From the NCBI GenBank assembly GCA_933822405.4, contig CAKOGP040000335.1:124001-188000 (forward strand): DNA of 64,000 nucleotides. Direction: 5' to 3'. The notes under the pieces were generated by a model. It was not told the DNA's origin. It did no database searches and saw nothing but the letters and a program-made list of their open reading frames with translations. The DNA comes from Cylindrotheca closterium. Lineage: Eukaryota; Bacillariophyta; Bacillariophyceae; Bacillariales; Bacillariaceae. Below are positions 43,765-55,127 of this stretch, in pieces. How positions within the stretch are numbered: the first letter of the stretch is position 1; each line of letters opens with the position of its first letter. The translations under genes and the position numbers were made by a program.

Positions 43765-45371
43765 ATGAGTAGTCCACCACCTAGAGAAGAATTGGATAGA
43801 CAGGTGTCTCTTCAGTCGTCAGAAGAAGGCACGGAGGTAGAATACAGTCCTTCAGAGGAATATCCGGGAAAGAAGTACCCTTTGCAGCTAGATAACTTTG
43901 GCTTCATTTTGAATGTTGATTCTGATGGACGCGTTTGCCAGAATATTGTCGATGGTGCAGTGCGACCTCGAGCCACAACTTTGGCAGAGAAACAGAAAAC
44001 CATAAAGCGGGAGAAAAAGTGGGATATGCAACTTGCTGCTTGGGACAGCACAACTCTAAAGGCCAAGCAGAACAGCAAGAAGTTTATCAAACGTTTGAGA
44101 AAGGGCATTCCAGAGTCAAAGCGTGGTGAAGTTTGGCTTTTATTGGCAGGGGGGATACAAAAACCTGGGTATTATGAAGATATCGTCAAGAAAACGACAA
44201 TTTTAATGCTTGCCTCTTACAGAGAAATTGCAGATTCACAAAAGATGCAAGAAGCTTCCGTGAAGACATCTCCCACAGCTTCCGAGTCGTCTTCCTTTTT
44301 ACCAAAAGAAGAGACCAATCCCATCATTGAAGTTGACACAGACTCAGAAGAAGACTTTGCCTCCACTCGGGCGTTTAGACATATTCAGGATATTATTGAC
44401 CGTGACATTCACCGTACATATCCAAAACACAAACTCTTTTATGATGCACAACACAACACGGATAGTACTGCTTCCACTTCGGACAGCGATGTTGTTCGAG
44501 GCGTTGCAGATCCAGAATTGGCTGCTACGATATTAAGTCTGGAAGTCGATTTGGAGTTTACAGCATCGGGTGGGGCGAAAAAGCGAGTCACAAATAGCAT
44601 GAATTCCACTCTGACTCCAGGGGGACAAGCAGCGTTGCGGCGAGTATTACGGGCGTATAGCTATCATGATCGTGATGTTGGCTATTGCCAGGGGATGAAC
44701 TTTATAGCCGGCATGTTCTTGACACAATTGAGTGAAGAAGAAGCTTTCTGGGTTCTCGTAGGTGCGTTTCTACCGGCCGGAACATGTATTGTCATGATGA
44801 TTGAGTTGTTTGTTTCATTTTCTTGGTTTTCTGACTTTACATCTATATGTCTATCTTTATTTGTGTGAATACAGGAGTAATGAATCGAGAACCTTGTCAC
44901 ATGCGGGGTTTGTTCAGAGAAGGTATGGCAATAACCCACAAGGTTTTGCATGTGGCAGAGCAGTTGACCTATCTGCATCTTCCGCGATTGGCAAGACACT
45001 TTAAGAAAGAACATATTCATGTCACAATGTACGCCACTCAGTGGTTGCTAACACAATACACGAGCTCGTTCAACTTTGATTTGGTAGTGAGAGTTTGGGA
45101 TTCCTTTTTAGGAGAAGGATGGAAGATAATATACAGAGTCATGTTGGCGTTGCTAAGTCAGTCCCAACAAAAGCTATTGAAGATGGGGTTTGAAGATATG
45201 TTGGCATATTTCAGGGAGCTACCAGGGAGGATAAATGCTAATGCAGTTATGGCGATTGCATCAAAGATACCTTTGAAGACCAAGCAAATAAAGAAGTTTG
45301 AAAGGGAATGGGAAGTGGTGCGAGCAAGGAAAGCAGCCACTGAGAAGGATCAAATAGAGGAGAATCCATAG
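43765..45371 (+). CDS. TBC-domain RabGAP
   Basis: Stimulates GTP hydrolysis by Rab GTPases in membrane traffic. Exons 43765-44761 and 44875-45371 (497 residues; split Gly joins FWVLV to GVMNRE). ATG 43765. After a Ser/Glu-rich N-terminus the TBC fold begins near RLRKGIPESKRGEVWLLLAG (about 112-131). Both catalytic fingers are present: the arginine finger in IIDRDIHRTYP (IxxDxxR) and the glutamine finger in RDVGYCQGMNFIAG. The second exon carries HFKKEHIHVTMYATQWLLT and the DLVVRVWDSFLGEGWKIIY block. A loop of about 80 Ser/Asp-rich residues interrupts the fold before the Arg finger. GAP activity is therefore expected; Rab partner unknown. Confidence 0.93.
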
Positions 45372-46740
45372 AGAAATATTGCAGCAATGGTTCAACAATT
45401 CAAGTAGAAACTACGCTGGTGGCCCAATTGAAAGGTCTAGCTAGCATAGCGCATGACGGCGTTGGAATAACCTAAAGATTCAACCATTAAGGAACGGGTT
45501 TTGACAGTACAGTCGGAGCGGCAAGGATCCATTTTTTTGTCCAGTGCAGGTGTTCAACCATTGAATCTTGTACAGGGTATTCAAGAATGAAGCATGGGAG
45601 TGATCAGTCTTCCAACTTACTCCCACCAGGTCAAGTGAAAGGGGACATCGGTATTTTTTTAATCATGCCAACTGGTAGAGACTCCGTCCGTTTTGGTCCT
45701 TTCTCTTCCTTGAATTTCGACCAAAAAAACTCTGGTCACTCCGTCTGCCGAGTTCAACTTCCGTGTCAAAGAAAGGAGGCAAAGAACAAGAGAAGGCGGT
45801 AAAGCATGGTATTTGGTACAGTGCGTAGTCAATTTCCTTGCCGGAAACAGGAGGCAGAGAACAGAGAATGCGCTTCTTTACGATAAATCACGTACTTTAA
45901 TATTTTGCGTCACTCAACCGTTGTACAGTTCTCATTTCTTGCAGAGAAGGGGAGTGACCAAAAAAATGATGGAGATGTGAATAATCCTACGTAAAAGTAC
46001 ACTAGTCCCTACGAAAGGGGACAAGTACCTTTTCGACCTCTTAGGTAGTGATTTATTATTCAATAAAAGATACACAGCAACCTACAATTCTACGCAGAAG
46101 ACTTGGTAGGAGTATCACACATGGTCCTCTCAAGGGAGGTTCCCTTTTTCGACCTCTCAGGTCGCGCGGCCATTTTTCAGGAAATACTGTACGACTGCTT
46201 GTCAAACACAATGCGGAAGAAATCCTTGGATCAATCAATCACCAAATCATAAAAATCCAACAACGAACAAACAAAGAAACGTCAAATTGTTCTTTATTGT
46301 GAGTGTTGAAATTATTTTGTTGTAGGATGGAGTGCTTCAATGGAGGAGACGAGAAACAGTGGGCCTCGACACAGGCTGCAGTTTTCGTCTTGATTGATGG
46401 ATTTGCTTGTCTGCTTGTCTTTCATTCATGTATTCCGGTTTCCGTGTGGAATCAAACTTCTCTCTGGGACGCTTGCAGTTTCGATGGTGCGAGGGTGCCA
46501 GTTGCCTGGTACTGAAATTTGCGTACAGTCTACACGAATGCCTGCCAAGGGATGACGACTGATGACTGACTCCTCCGATTTCGAGAGAAGAAATTCCCGT
46601 TTTTCTTGAACCAAAAACTCTGTGATTTCTTGTGTGTGTGTGTGTGTGTGGCCTTGGCTAACCTCCCACTTTCCTCGCCTCCCAGACAATACCACAACAC
46701 AGATACAACATTAGATATATACACGAGTACACATCCTGCA
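45372..46740. other. Intergenic (1.4 kb), no gene; (TG)10 microsatellite
   Basis: Between the TBC and MATE genes. Open frames are short with no supporting features. Two related words, TTTCGACCTCTTAGGT near 46031 and TTTCGACCTCTCAGGTC near 46148, each contain an imperfect inverted GACCT/AGGTC pair. A (TG)10 tract lies at 46631-46650, about 90 bp before the MATE start, probably in its 5' UTR or promoter. Confidence 0.55.
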
Positions 46741-49237
46741 ATGATATTACCTTTGGCTACGATTTTGGCGAACCTTGTGGGCTCCAGCCAGGGGTTTGGT
46801 CCCGTTGCAACTACATCAAGGACACACATCAACCTTGCATCTGGCATCACAACTTCCAACAAACGAAAAGATTTTTCGCTGAGAAACGATAGATTGCTGG
46901 CAGAGCCAATTGAGCCGCGGGATGAATTTGAAGTGAATTTCAAACAAAACAGCTTTGAGGAATCCTTTGTCCAGCTTCCACTCGTACAAGAAAATACCGG
47001 TACTGGAACATTGGATGCACAAGCACAGACAGAGCTTGTGTTGGACACTATTGAAAATACAAAACCAGAGGACATTGATATCGTCTTTGATGTTGCAGAA
47101 CAAACCGCAGACATTTTCCCAGTCGAGATTACCATGGAAAAGGCGGAACAGGCGAAGGAACGAACAGAGGAACAAATGGCTCTTTTGGATCTATCTTCCA
47201 GCAGTTCGGACAATGTACTATCAGGAACCGAGTACGCTGATTTTAGCAACAGTACCAGTGCCAGTACCATGTTGAGTGATGATGTCAAGGCAGTATTGGA
47301 AGCTTCTGGAGTAGCAGCTGCCGAAGCTGAAGCCTCCATGTCTCCCGATTTGGTGGAACAACTCGAATTTGCGCAAACGTCAAATTCCACTTCTCGAATT
47401 GCCACTCCATTGGTTGTCGATGAGATTCCAGAGATTCTCCCAGCTTCTTCTGTAGTTGGTGAGGCGGTGACGACCACTACCAAGATTGAATCGCCTTCAG
47501 TCATGAAGATTCTCAAGTTTGCCATTCCTGCCATTGGTGTGTGGTTATGCGGGCCTCTGCTTTCCTTGATTGATACTTCTGCAGTCGGTCTTTTTTCAGG
47601 GACTGTGCAACAGGCAGCCCTAAACCCGGCAGTGGCAGTGACTGATTACGCAGCGCTTCTTATTGCATTCATGTACACGGGGACCACCAATCTGGTTGCT
47701 GCTGCACAAGAAAGCGATAGAACTACGGCTGACAAGCCATCTACCACAAAGACACTAGTCGGAGCCATGCAACTCAGTACCTACGTCGGAGCCGGACTTG
47801 GAGCCATTCTCTTTACATTTGCACGTCCTTTGTTGCGAGCAATCATTGGAAACGACTCGATCAGTCCTGCTGTCTTTTCCGCTGCTATGAAGTACGTGCG
47901 CATCCGTGCACTCGGCATGCCGGCAGCTGCCATTATTGGAAGCACGCAAGCAGCCTGTTTGGGAATGCAAGGTGAGCGAGTGGAACCGAGAAAGAATATT
48001 GATCACGTGGCATTCAATTCCAATGTCTAACCTTTGTTTGCTTTTGTTTCTTGTTGCAGATATTAAGAGCCCTTTGTACGTTCTCGTTGCCGCAGCGGTT
48101 GCAAACTTTCTTGGAGATGCCTTCTTTGTGGGTAGCAGTAATCCTTGGATAGGCGGTGCGGCTGGTGCTGCATGGGCCACTGTCTTTTCGCAATACGTTG
48201 GAGTCGCCATGTTTGTTCGATGGTTGTCGCACAAGCCAGGAAAGAAGCCAGCGGTCATGAACTTGTCAAATGCCATTCTGGAAATGACTGGAGAACCAAG
48301 CACGGATGAAGGTCAACGCAGACAGCGAGGCTTTCAAGAATCCTTGAAGCAATTCTCACTGAAAACTCACATCAAAAGGTCTCGATTGCCCAAGCTTTTG
48401 TCCAAGTTGCGCCCCAATAAGTCCACCGCGAACAAGACTGCATCCTCCAACGAAAGCTTTTCTGCTCGTGGATTCTTGCAAAACAAGTTTGTAGCAAGAG
48501 ATTTATTGAAGCCACCATCGAAAGAGACCAGAACCAAGTTCACACCCTATTTGGTCCCAGTAACTACAACGCAAGTTGGTCGTGTCTCGGGCTATGTTGC
48601 CATGAGTCACGTGGTTGCTTCCTCCCTAGGTACTGTCAGCATGGCTGCCCAACAAGTTATTGTCAGCCTTTTCTATTGCCTCTGTCCGATTGCTGACTCT
48701 CTGAGCTTGACGGCCCAGAGTTTCCTTCCAGCAATTTCGCAGAGACCTCCCAGCAAGGAGCGATCGGATGCCCTGAAAAAGACATCCAAGAGCTTTTTGA
48801 AGGCAGGAGGCGTGTTTGGTGCTGGAATGATGGCTGCTGTCAGCGCCATTCCACTGCTGACTGGATTCTTCACGGCTGATCCTTCTGTCATTTCACTGGT
48901 GAATGGTGTCGTTCCGCTGTTGTTGGCTTTCTTTGGCCTTCATGGTGTTTTGTGTAGTTCTGAAGGTTTGCTCATGGGTCAAAAGGATTTGGGCTTTCTT
49001 GGGAAAATGTATGGAGCATACTTCTTTGCGGTCCCATACCTCATGTTGAAGGTCAAGGCAAAAGCCCTCGCTGGGGATCTGTCTGTCAATTTGATCTCTG
49101 TTTGGAAGATCTTCCTTGGATATCAAGCTGTACGCGCTGCTACTTGGCTAGGTCGGGTGTTTATGCTTCAAAGACGAAATGACAGAGAAGGACGTCGGGC
49201 TGAGAGCGAAGCCATTGCGGGCATGATTCCACCATAA
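46741..49237 (+). CDS. MATE-family transporter, plastid-type
   Basis: Cation-coupled multidrug/organic-solute exporter. Exons 46741-47971 and 48060-49237 (802 residues; split Asp in LGMQ-DIKSPLY). ATG 46741. A hydrophobic leader ends SSQGF|GPVA, compatible with a plastid presequence. An unusually long acidic, Ser/Glu-rich region (about 40-250) follows. The MATE fold then begins: FAIPAIGVWLCGPLLSLIDT, SAVGLFSGTVQQAALNP, AFMYTGTTNLVAAA, MKYVRIRALGMPAAAIIGS and GMQDIKSPLYVLVAAAVANF. About 80 basic residues are inserted in the central loop, and the second half ends with six helices (VSLFYCLCPIADSLSLTAQS). It resembles the plant chloroplast DTX/EDS5 branch more than bacterial NorM. Substrate unknown. 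Confidence 0.9.
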
Positions 49238-49560
49238 TCCTCTCTCCAAACATCGCTAGGGCTAGGCAATACATAGAGCATTGTAAATATTACCAATAAT
49301 ATAACATATCATTTTGTTTATGAATAGTCCTACAAGATAGTTGACAATTACTTTCAAAGTCCGACTTCAAGCCCAGAAGACTTTGACGGTGTGACAATAT
49401 AGCAATGGAAGTTCAAGCCTTCGGAATCATACAAGAGAAATACAAAGAAGAGAAAATGCATGTTCCTGAAAAAATAATTTTTAAAAAAATTTACTTCCAG
49501 CAAAAGCAAAGATCAGAGTACACTCAGTTGTTATTGATGACCCTTTGGTGCACGGGTAAC
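49238..49560. other. Convergent 3' region
   Basis: Between the MATE and annexin stop codons. AT-rich with A-tracts near 49475; a poly(A)-signal context is plausible on both strands. No gene seen. Confidence 0.6.
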
Positions 49561-50635
49561 CTATCCTTCTTCTGGCCACACGGCATTGAGTACTGTCAAG
49601 AGCAGTTCTTTGTAGTTGCCACTAGTCTCAGATTTTACGCGTTCATGAATAGTTTTGCCGTATTCTTCTATATGGGCTGCCATGACATCCTTAAGAACAT
49701 ATTGGTATCGGACAATACAAGTTGTCAACAACTAACAAGAAACTGTAGAGTGAGAACGTGGCATTCACTGGGGGGTACGCAAAACCTGAAAAAAAACTCA
49801 CCAGCTCGTCAGTTCCGATTCCCTTGCATGCTTCCTTGATCATTGCAGCTGCACTGTGGTATGGCTTAGTCTTCATACCAACAAGATGAATGGTTGCATC
49901 GCGCACGTTACCGTTCAATTCCTTCTCTATGGCCTTGCTAAGGGTGTAGCCTCGCTTCTCAGCATATGCTTTGTCAATATTTGCAATGTGCTCAGGGGGG
50001 GACGCGCAAAGGATCTTGAAGATCTTCTTCTCATCCGTTCCAAAGAACTTTCCTTGGCCCTTCTCATAGATTTCATCGGCATCCTCCTGCGCCTTTTCTT
50101 CCGTGTGAAACTGTGGGTCGTAAGGTTCCTCGCCGGCTTGGAAGCAGTTGAAGACAAGCCGCTCCATATCACCGTGGAGTTCACTAGCCAATTGTTTTCC
50201 AAGATCTTTGGTGTAAAGCTTGAAATAGTTTTTCTTGATTCTGTTGATTTCGTCATTACTACGTCCAACCAATATGGAATAGATCACCTTGACATTACAT
50301 CCCAGTCCTTCGAATGCTTTTTTCAACATGTAGCATTCAGCTTCGTCAATTGGCATGGCAAGCATCTTCATGGCTCTACCAAAATCACCAGAAAACTCGT
50401 CTTTCATCAATTTTGTCAGCGGCTTATCGTAGAGTTCCTGGTATCGTCGAGCAAGCTTCCAGCGTGCGACGGCGTCTTTGGCGCCCAGGCATGCGATGCA
50501 GGTATCTGCATCTGCTCCGAACCCTTTAGTTGCACCATTGAGGAGCTCACAATCTTCATCTATGTCTGCTCCGAATCCTTCATCTGGAGAGAGATCGTCT
50601 TGCTTAATAAATGGTGGGTACAAGTCGATGGACAT
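49561..50635 (-). CDS. Annexin
   Basis: Calcium-dependent phospholipid-binding protein. Exons 49802-50635 and 49561-49731 (334 residues). First in-frame ATG is 50635; the frame stays open to about 50697, where an AATAG acceptor-like site suggests a possible upstream exon. Four annexin repeats: KGFGADADTCIACLGAK with ARRYQELYDKPL; the second with GLGCNVKVIYSILVGRSNDE and KNYFKLYTKDLGKQLASELHGDMERLV; the third with FFGTDEKKIFKILCASPPEHI and YTLSKAIEKELNGNVRDATIHLV; the fourth with GIGTDELLLTTCIVRYQYVL and YGKTIHERVKSETSGNYKELLL. The type II calcium loop G-x-GTD is clean only in repeat 4, and repeat 3 has FGTDE. The exon 2 junction restores the fourth repeat, which supports the splice. Confidence 0.93.
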
Positions 50636-51231
50636 GGCGATTCCGTCTCCGTTTTGGTTTTGAGCGTTGAAGCTTGGTACTACTTTCAAAGAGTCTCGAG
50701 ACCTATTTTTTTATGTCTTAGTTTGATAATGTGCTTGGCGCGGTCACGAATGAATGAATCATTCATTCTTCATCAATCTCACTCTCATCCAATCCGTTTA
50801 GTCGTGATTCATTTTGGCTGGTCACTTCCATCCCATTCACGAACCAAAACCAAATCAACTCTGAACACGGTTCCACTTTGACTGGATCCGAAACATTGAC
50901 ACACTAGACTACCGTCTTCCTGGAATCCAGCAACAAACAGATTTTTACAACGATGCACTTATGTCTCGGGAAATGTTGAACAATAGTTTTGAACTTTGAA
51001 GCCCAAAGCTCACTATTTTTCAGTAACATTGACAAGCCCCAAGCTGAGGCTACACGGCTTAGCCCATTCATGCTGTTAGCTAGGTAGAATTTAGTTGATA
51101 TCGATGATTGGTATCACTTATCTACAAGAAGACGGCTTCGGGCTGGCCCTTTTTCATGTTTCGTCATCGACAGGAGCCTTCTCGTTTTGAAAGACCAACC
51201 TCCGTGTCCCTATTGTATTCATTTGACTTCC
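50636..51231. other. Intergenic, no gene seen
   Basis: 5' flank of the annexin gene and 3' flank of the coiled-coil gene. A tandem ATGAATGA/TCATTCAT inverted pair lies near 50746-50770. Confidence 0.55.
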
Positions 51232-51819
51232 CTATCCACATGGACCGAACATATCGAAGACTGATGTGTTCTTCTTGGCTGTCTTGGCTGTCTTGGCTTC
51301 CATTTCCGATCGTTTCTTCATCTGTTGCATTATTAGATGACGGTAAGTGTTTTCGTTCCTTAATTTTTCGTTCTCCTTCTGGAGCCGTACAGTTTCACCT
51401 GCCTGTCTCCTGATTTCTTCCAGCGACACTCGAGTGTCTGTAATCATGCTCTCGACATGAGACTTCCACTTTTCGTTTTCAGTTTTCAATTGATCATTCT
51501 CTGCTCGGATTCTATCATTCTCTGATCGGGTTTTTTCGTTCTCAGCTTCCAGTTTTTTCATTGCTTCCACGGTCTTCGCCAAGTGCTTAAGTAGATCATT
51601 TCTGTTTTCAACCAACGACAATGCCATGTCTTCAAGGTCCCGATCCTCGCCGACTTCGTCGTGCCCTCGTAGTTCGTTTGACTCTCGTTCTTCAGAATTG
51701 ACGCTTTGTTGGCTCAATACCGACTCGAATTCTCGCCTCTGCTTCCTGACTCTGTTTACATGGGTGCAGTCAGGAGTCCATAGTCCAAACCCGCTATTGA
51801 CAAACTCTTGAAAGGGCAT
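51232..51819 (-). CDS. Small coiled-coil protein
   Basis: 195 residues, ATG 51819, no intron. Residues 60-185 form a strongly heptad-like coiled-coil with repeated EN/KLEAENEK, SENDRIRAENDQLKTENEK and LQKENEKLRNENTYR segments, reminiscent of leucine-zipper dimerisation regions, but there is no preceding basic DNA-binding region of the bZIP type. The N-terminus has FGLWTPDCTHVNRVRKQRR. The C-terminus is basic and ends FDMFGPCG. No family recognised. Divergent from another coiled-coil gene 192 bp away. Confidence 0.65.
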   Translation of the reverse strand: MPFQEFVNSGFGLWTPDCTHVNRVRKQRREFESVLSQQSVNSEERESNELRGHDEVGEDRDLEDMALSLVENRNDLLKHLAKTVEAMKKLEAENEKTRSENDRIRAENDQLKTENEKWKSHVESMITDTRVSLEEIRRQAGETVRLQKENEKLRNENTYRHLIMQQMKKRSEMEAKTAKTAKKNTSVFDMFGPCG

Positions 51820-52011
51820 GCTTCATTATTTTCTTTGGGAGGAGAAATTGTCGCCAAGTTTTTTCGATACAATCTTCAAAACGCCAAACTCAACGCTTTA
51901 CGTGCACCGTACTGTTTTTCGTCCGTTTTGGACGCCTTCAGGGACACTCTGCGCTCGCAATTATCCGAGTATACACAAATCCATGAAACGCGAGGTTAGC
52001 ACTCACTGATC

Positions 52012-52473
52012 ATGCTAGATGACCATGGATTTAACCCAGAGATGTACAGCCAACAAGCAGTACAAATGAATTATCGTGCAAATATACCAATTCACAAACG
52101 TGACGACGAGTTGAGCTTTACTCATAGCATCGAGACGGACAACGAGGGTGCAAGTACAACCCCAATTGTTGTTGTTCCTGACTTGCGACTACACATGATG
52201 CAATGCGAACTTGAGGTAGCCATCGACGAGCATCTGGAGCTTCTCCGAGAAAACAAGATACTCAAGGAAAGCTGTTGTGAAAAAAGGGTGACTGGGATTG
52301 AACTTGAATATTATGATCTTTCGATGGAACACGACTCCTTGCTTGCGGATGTCACCCGAAAGAGAAAAGAAGTCATGGCTTGCAAAAGGATCATCCAAAT
52401 CCTTCAAGGAGAGATTACAAAGTCTATTGGACTACAGAGTGTGGTGGACCTGACAAACCACCCTGACTACTAG
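52012..52473 (+). CDS. Small coiled-coil protein
   Basis: 153 residues, ATG 52012, no intron. Residues 65-140 are helical and heptad-like (ELEVAIDEHLELLRENKILK, then YDLSMEHDSLLADVTRKRKE). No known domain, signal or membrane segment. It shares a short divergent promoter region (51820-52011) with the coiled-coil gene on the other strand, so the two may be co-expressed. Confidence 0.55.
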   Translation: MLDDHGFNPEMYSQQAVQMNYRANIPIHKRDDELSFTHSIETDNEGASTTPIVVVPDLRLHMMQCELEVAIDEHLELLRENKILKESCCEKRVTGIELEYYDLSMEHDSLLADVTRKRKEVMACKRIIQILQGEITKSIGLQSVVDLTNHPDY

Positions 52474-52819
52474 TGGAGAGAAAGATGAAACGATATTCGT
52501 CACAATACACTACATAGAGCGTGGGTGGTCTTGGTGGTGGTTCTTGTGTAGAAAAGTTAAAATATGTAGAAGATAGGTTTTAGAGACAAGTTTTGTGCCA
52601 CACACAAGTTTTCAGGGCAACAACATCGTAAACAAACGAAGTCAGCTATACTGGCTGAGTCTCATGAAAGAATCAAGGTCTCACTGCCCAGGATACTGGA
52701 CCATCAAATGTGCGTTCGAAACTCGGATCGCGCGACATCACGCCAGCCGTGCGCGTTGGATTTCAACACCATCGCAAAACGGTTCAAAATAAAAGTTGGT
52801 CAAAAATAAAACGAGGACA
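52474..52819. other. Intergenic, no gene seen
   Basis: 346 bp between the coiled-coil gene and the methyltransferase gene; holds the latter's promoter. No repeats noted. Confidence 0.6.
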
Positions 52820-53946
52820 ATGAAGATACAAAAAAGGCGATCGACAACGCAAGAAAAGAGTTGCCACTTTCCGCATTGGGCAGTCATTGTTGTATTGGTG
52901 ACTCTTCTTATTCGTTCCGAGTTCGAAAAACGAAACGCTGCTTTAGAAGACAAGAGCCGCTCGCTCACGCAGAGCCCAACATGTAATTGTCCACAGCATG
53001 AACCTACGACGCAAATTGCACACACATCAGATGAAAAGACTGGCTTTCATCCTGTTTATGTCTATCATGGCCCAAACGATTCTCTAGATTCCCTGAAAAC
53101 AAATTTCAAGGACATCCGACTGCACCATTTCGGAAGCCAGGTTCATCAAGATGTGATTGTTCTGGCAATTTCAAAAGAACTCGATTCCAAGCTTGGGAAA
53201 AGTAACGATGCCCCGCATTTCTTTGTTGATTTGGCTGCTAACGACGCTGTGGATCTTTCTAATACGCTGCGGTTGGAAGAAGACGGTGGATGGAATGGAC
53301 TATGTATCGGTACGGCACCTTGTGATTGCTGTTAGTGTGTCAGGTTTTGCTGTGCGGTGCGCCTGAATCCTCTCACAATTGCGGATATTATGTTTTGCCA
53401 TTAGAACCAAACCCAATGTATTGGTTTCGACTTGCTCATAGAAAATGTGCTGTCGCCGGAACTTTTGTTGGAGGTAATATAGATGGCACTCTTGTCGACG
53501 TTACTCTTGGAAATGGACACATGGGAGGGATTATTGGGTTGGACAACAAGGCCGACCAGGATACACACATCGAGAAAAGGTACACAATCAGCATAAAGTC
53601 TCTGTTTGAGAATTTTGGCGTTCCGAGCAATATAGATTACATGTCCTTCGATGTCGAGGGAGCTGAGGCTTTGATTTTGAAAGATTTTCCATTCGATGCA
53701 TACAATATCAACATTGTCACGGTAGAACGACCTACCCTCGAGGTCCAAGGTATGTTGCGATCCAATGGCTATCATTTCGTAGTCATGCTGATTTCGTTTG
53801 GGGAGACACTTTGGGTCCACGAAAGTGTGCTAAAAATCTTGAGTCAGGAAAAACTTGTCGAGATTGTCAAAAGCAATCATCAGATTACAGTTCAAAAGAG
53901 AGGAATGGTTTTCAGTATGGAAAAGGGGGACTACGTGCCTGCTTGA
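52820..53946 (+). CDS. FkbM-type methyltransferase, type II membrane protein
   Basis: AdoMet-dependent methyltransferase of the FkbM group, whose characterised members methylate sugars or small-molecule hydroxyls. Exons 52820-53309 and 53405-53946 (343 residues; split Glu joins GLCI to EPNPMYW). A short basic cytosolic tail (MKIQKRR) precedes one membrane helix (HWAVIVVLVTLLIRSEF), so the catalytic part is probably in the ER/Golgi lumen. Motif I is FFVDLAANDAVDLSNTLRLE, followed by WNGLCIEPNP, whose acidic residue would bind the AdoMet ribose. The later FkbM block reads IDYMSFDVEGAEALILKDFP. In motif I the usual DxGAxxG is altered to DLAANDA, so binding details may differ. Substrate unknown. 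Confidence 0.85.
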
Positions 53947-54252
53947 AGTCGTTTCAGTATTATTCGCTGAGTCTAAATTGTGCAATAGGACTAAAGTAGT
54001 TGTGGCAAGTAATTTTTACAAAAGTTGTCTGAAAAGCCACTAGTTTTTGGATGAGAAGTAATACGGGCCTACTGTACCTACTATTTACTTGTGTTTGGCT
54101 ACTATGAGGTCTCATGACGTGAGCAACTAAATTTTCATCACCACCTTTTTCGTTGTCTTGGGTCCCACCAATCACCATCGCAGGACGGACGCGATAATTT
54201 GAAAACTCAAGAGTTTCAGTAAGTTTCAAAACCACACTGAAACATTTGGACC
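53947..54252. other. Intergenic, no gene seen
   Basis: 306 bp between the methyltransferase and APC10 genes; promoter of the latter. Nothing notable. Confidence 0.6.
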
Positions 54253-55127
54253 ATGGATGCCGACGACGAAACGAATGACAATGTTGTAGAAGAAGAAGCT
54301 CAGGCTGATCAAGATGAGGAGGTTTCAGATGCGGATGAACAAGGGGGCGAGGAAGGAGCTGGTGGGGGACCAACAGAACCAACTTTGCCGATTTCTGCTG
54401 TGGCAAACTTGGATTCTCTGTACGGGCTTCGTGAGATTGGAAAGGAAGCTCTTTGTTGGCAACTTTCGTCTGCGAAACCAGGAAACGGCGTGGAACAAAT
54501 CAGAGACCAGAGTACTGACACGTATTGGCAATCAGATGGAGTAAGCCAGCCACACTCCATCCAGGTCCACTTTGGACGACGGGTCGCCCTGTCACATGTC
54601 TGTCTCTATCTTGACTACAATCTGGACGAGAGCTACACGCCGAAAACACTATCTATTCAAGTTGGTATGACAACCCAAGATTTGACGCCAGCAATTTTTC
54701 CGGCCAACACTGTTGTTGAATTAACGGAGCCAGTCGGTTGGTGTGTAAGTTTTCAAAAGCATCGCCTCACAACACATGCGGGTTAAAAGTCTCAACGATT
54801 CATTCCTTTTTCTTTCAGATCATACCACTAATGGCGCCACCAGATCCTTTGGATGATTTAGAGGGAGCTGAAACTGCAAACACAAGTGGAAGAGTAATTC
54901 GCACTCATTTGATACAAATATCAATAATTTCAATGCATCAAAACGGTCGAGACACACACATTCGTCAGGTTCATTTGTATGGTCCAAGAACAACAGGTAT
55001 ATTCCCATCCTTCCCTAATGAGCCAGCTAACGACAATACTCAAGACAATGATGAAATTAAGAGAAGGCGCAACTTCGACGACGAATTCTCCTCTGTTGGC
55101 ATGTCCCAATTTTCAGTTCTCCGCTAG
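54253..55127 (+). CDS. APC10: Anaphase-promoting complex subunit 10 (DOC1)
   Basis: Substrate co-receptor of the APC/C ubiquitin ligase, helping recognise D-box proteins in mitosis. Exons 54253-54744 and 54819-55127 (266 residues). An acidic N-terminus of about 45 residues precedes the DOC domain: ALCWQLSSAKPGNGVEQIRD, STDTYWQSDGVSQPHSIQVH, then VCLYLDYNLDESYTPKTLSI, and in exon 2 THLIQISIISMHQNGRDTHI with RQVHLYGPR. The protein ends FSVLR, close to the Ile-Arg tail by which APC10 docks on APC3. The stop codon overlaps the stop of the opposite-strand JmjC gene. Confidence 0.95.

Noticed and set aside
46606..46740. In-frame upstream extension of the MATE protein through the (TG)10 tract
   Set aside because: It would translate the microsatellite into Cys-Val repeats and destroy the signal peptide that begins at ATG 46741.
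46530..47534. 334-codon minus-strand frame opposite the MATE gene
   Set aside because: Shadow of the MATE exon: Ser/Val/Ala-biased, no start context, no domain, no splice continuity.
49856..50881. 341-codon plus-strand frame across the annexin gene
   Set aside because: Antisense shadow of annexin exon 1; composition (Leu/Val/Phe/Cys) is that of the complementary strand of a charged protein.
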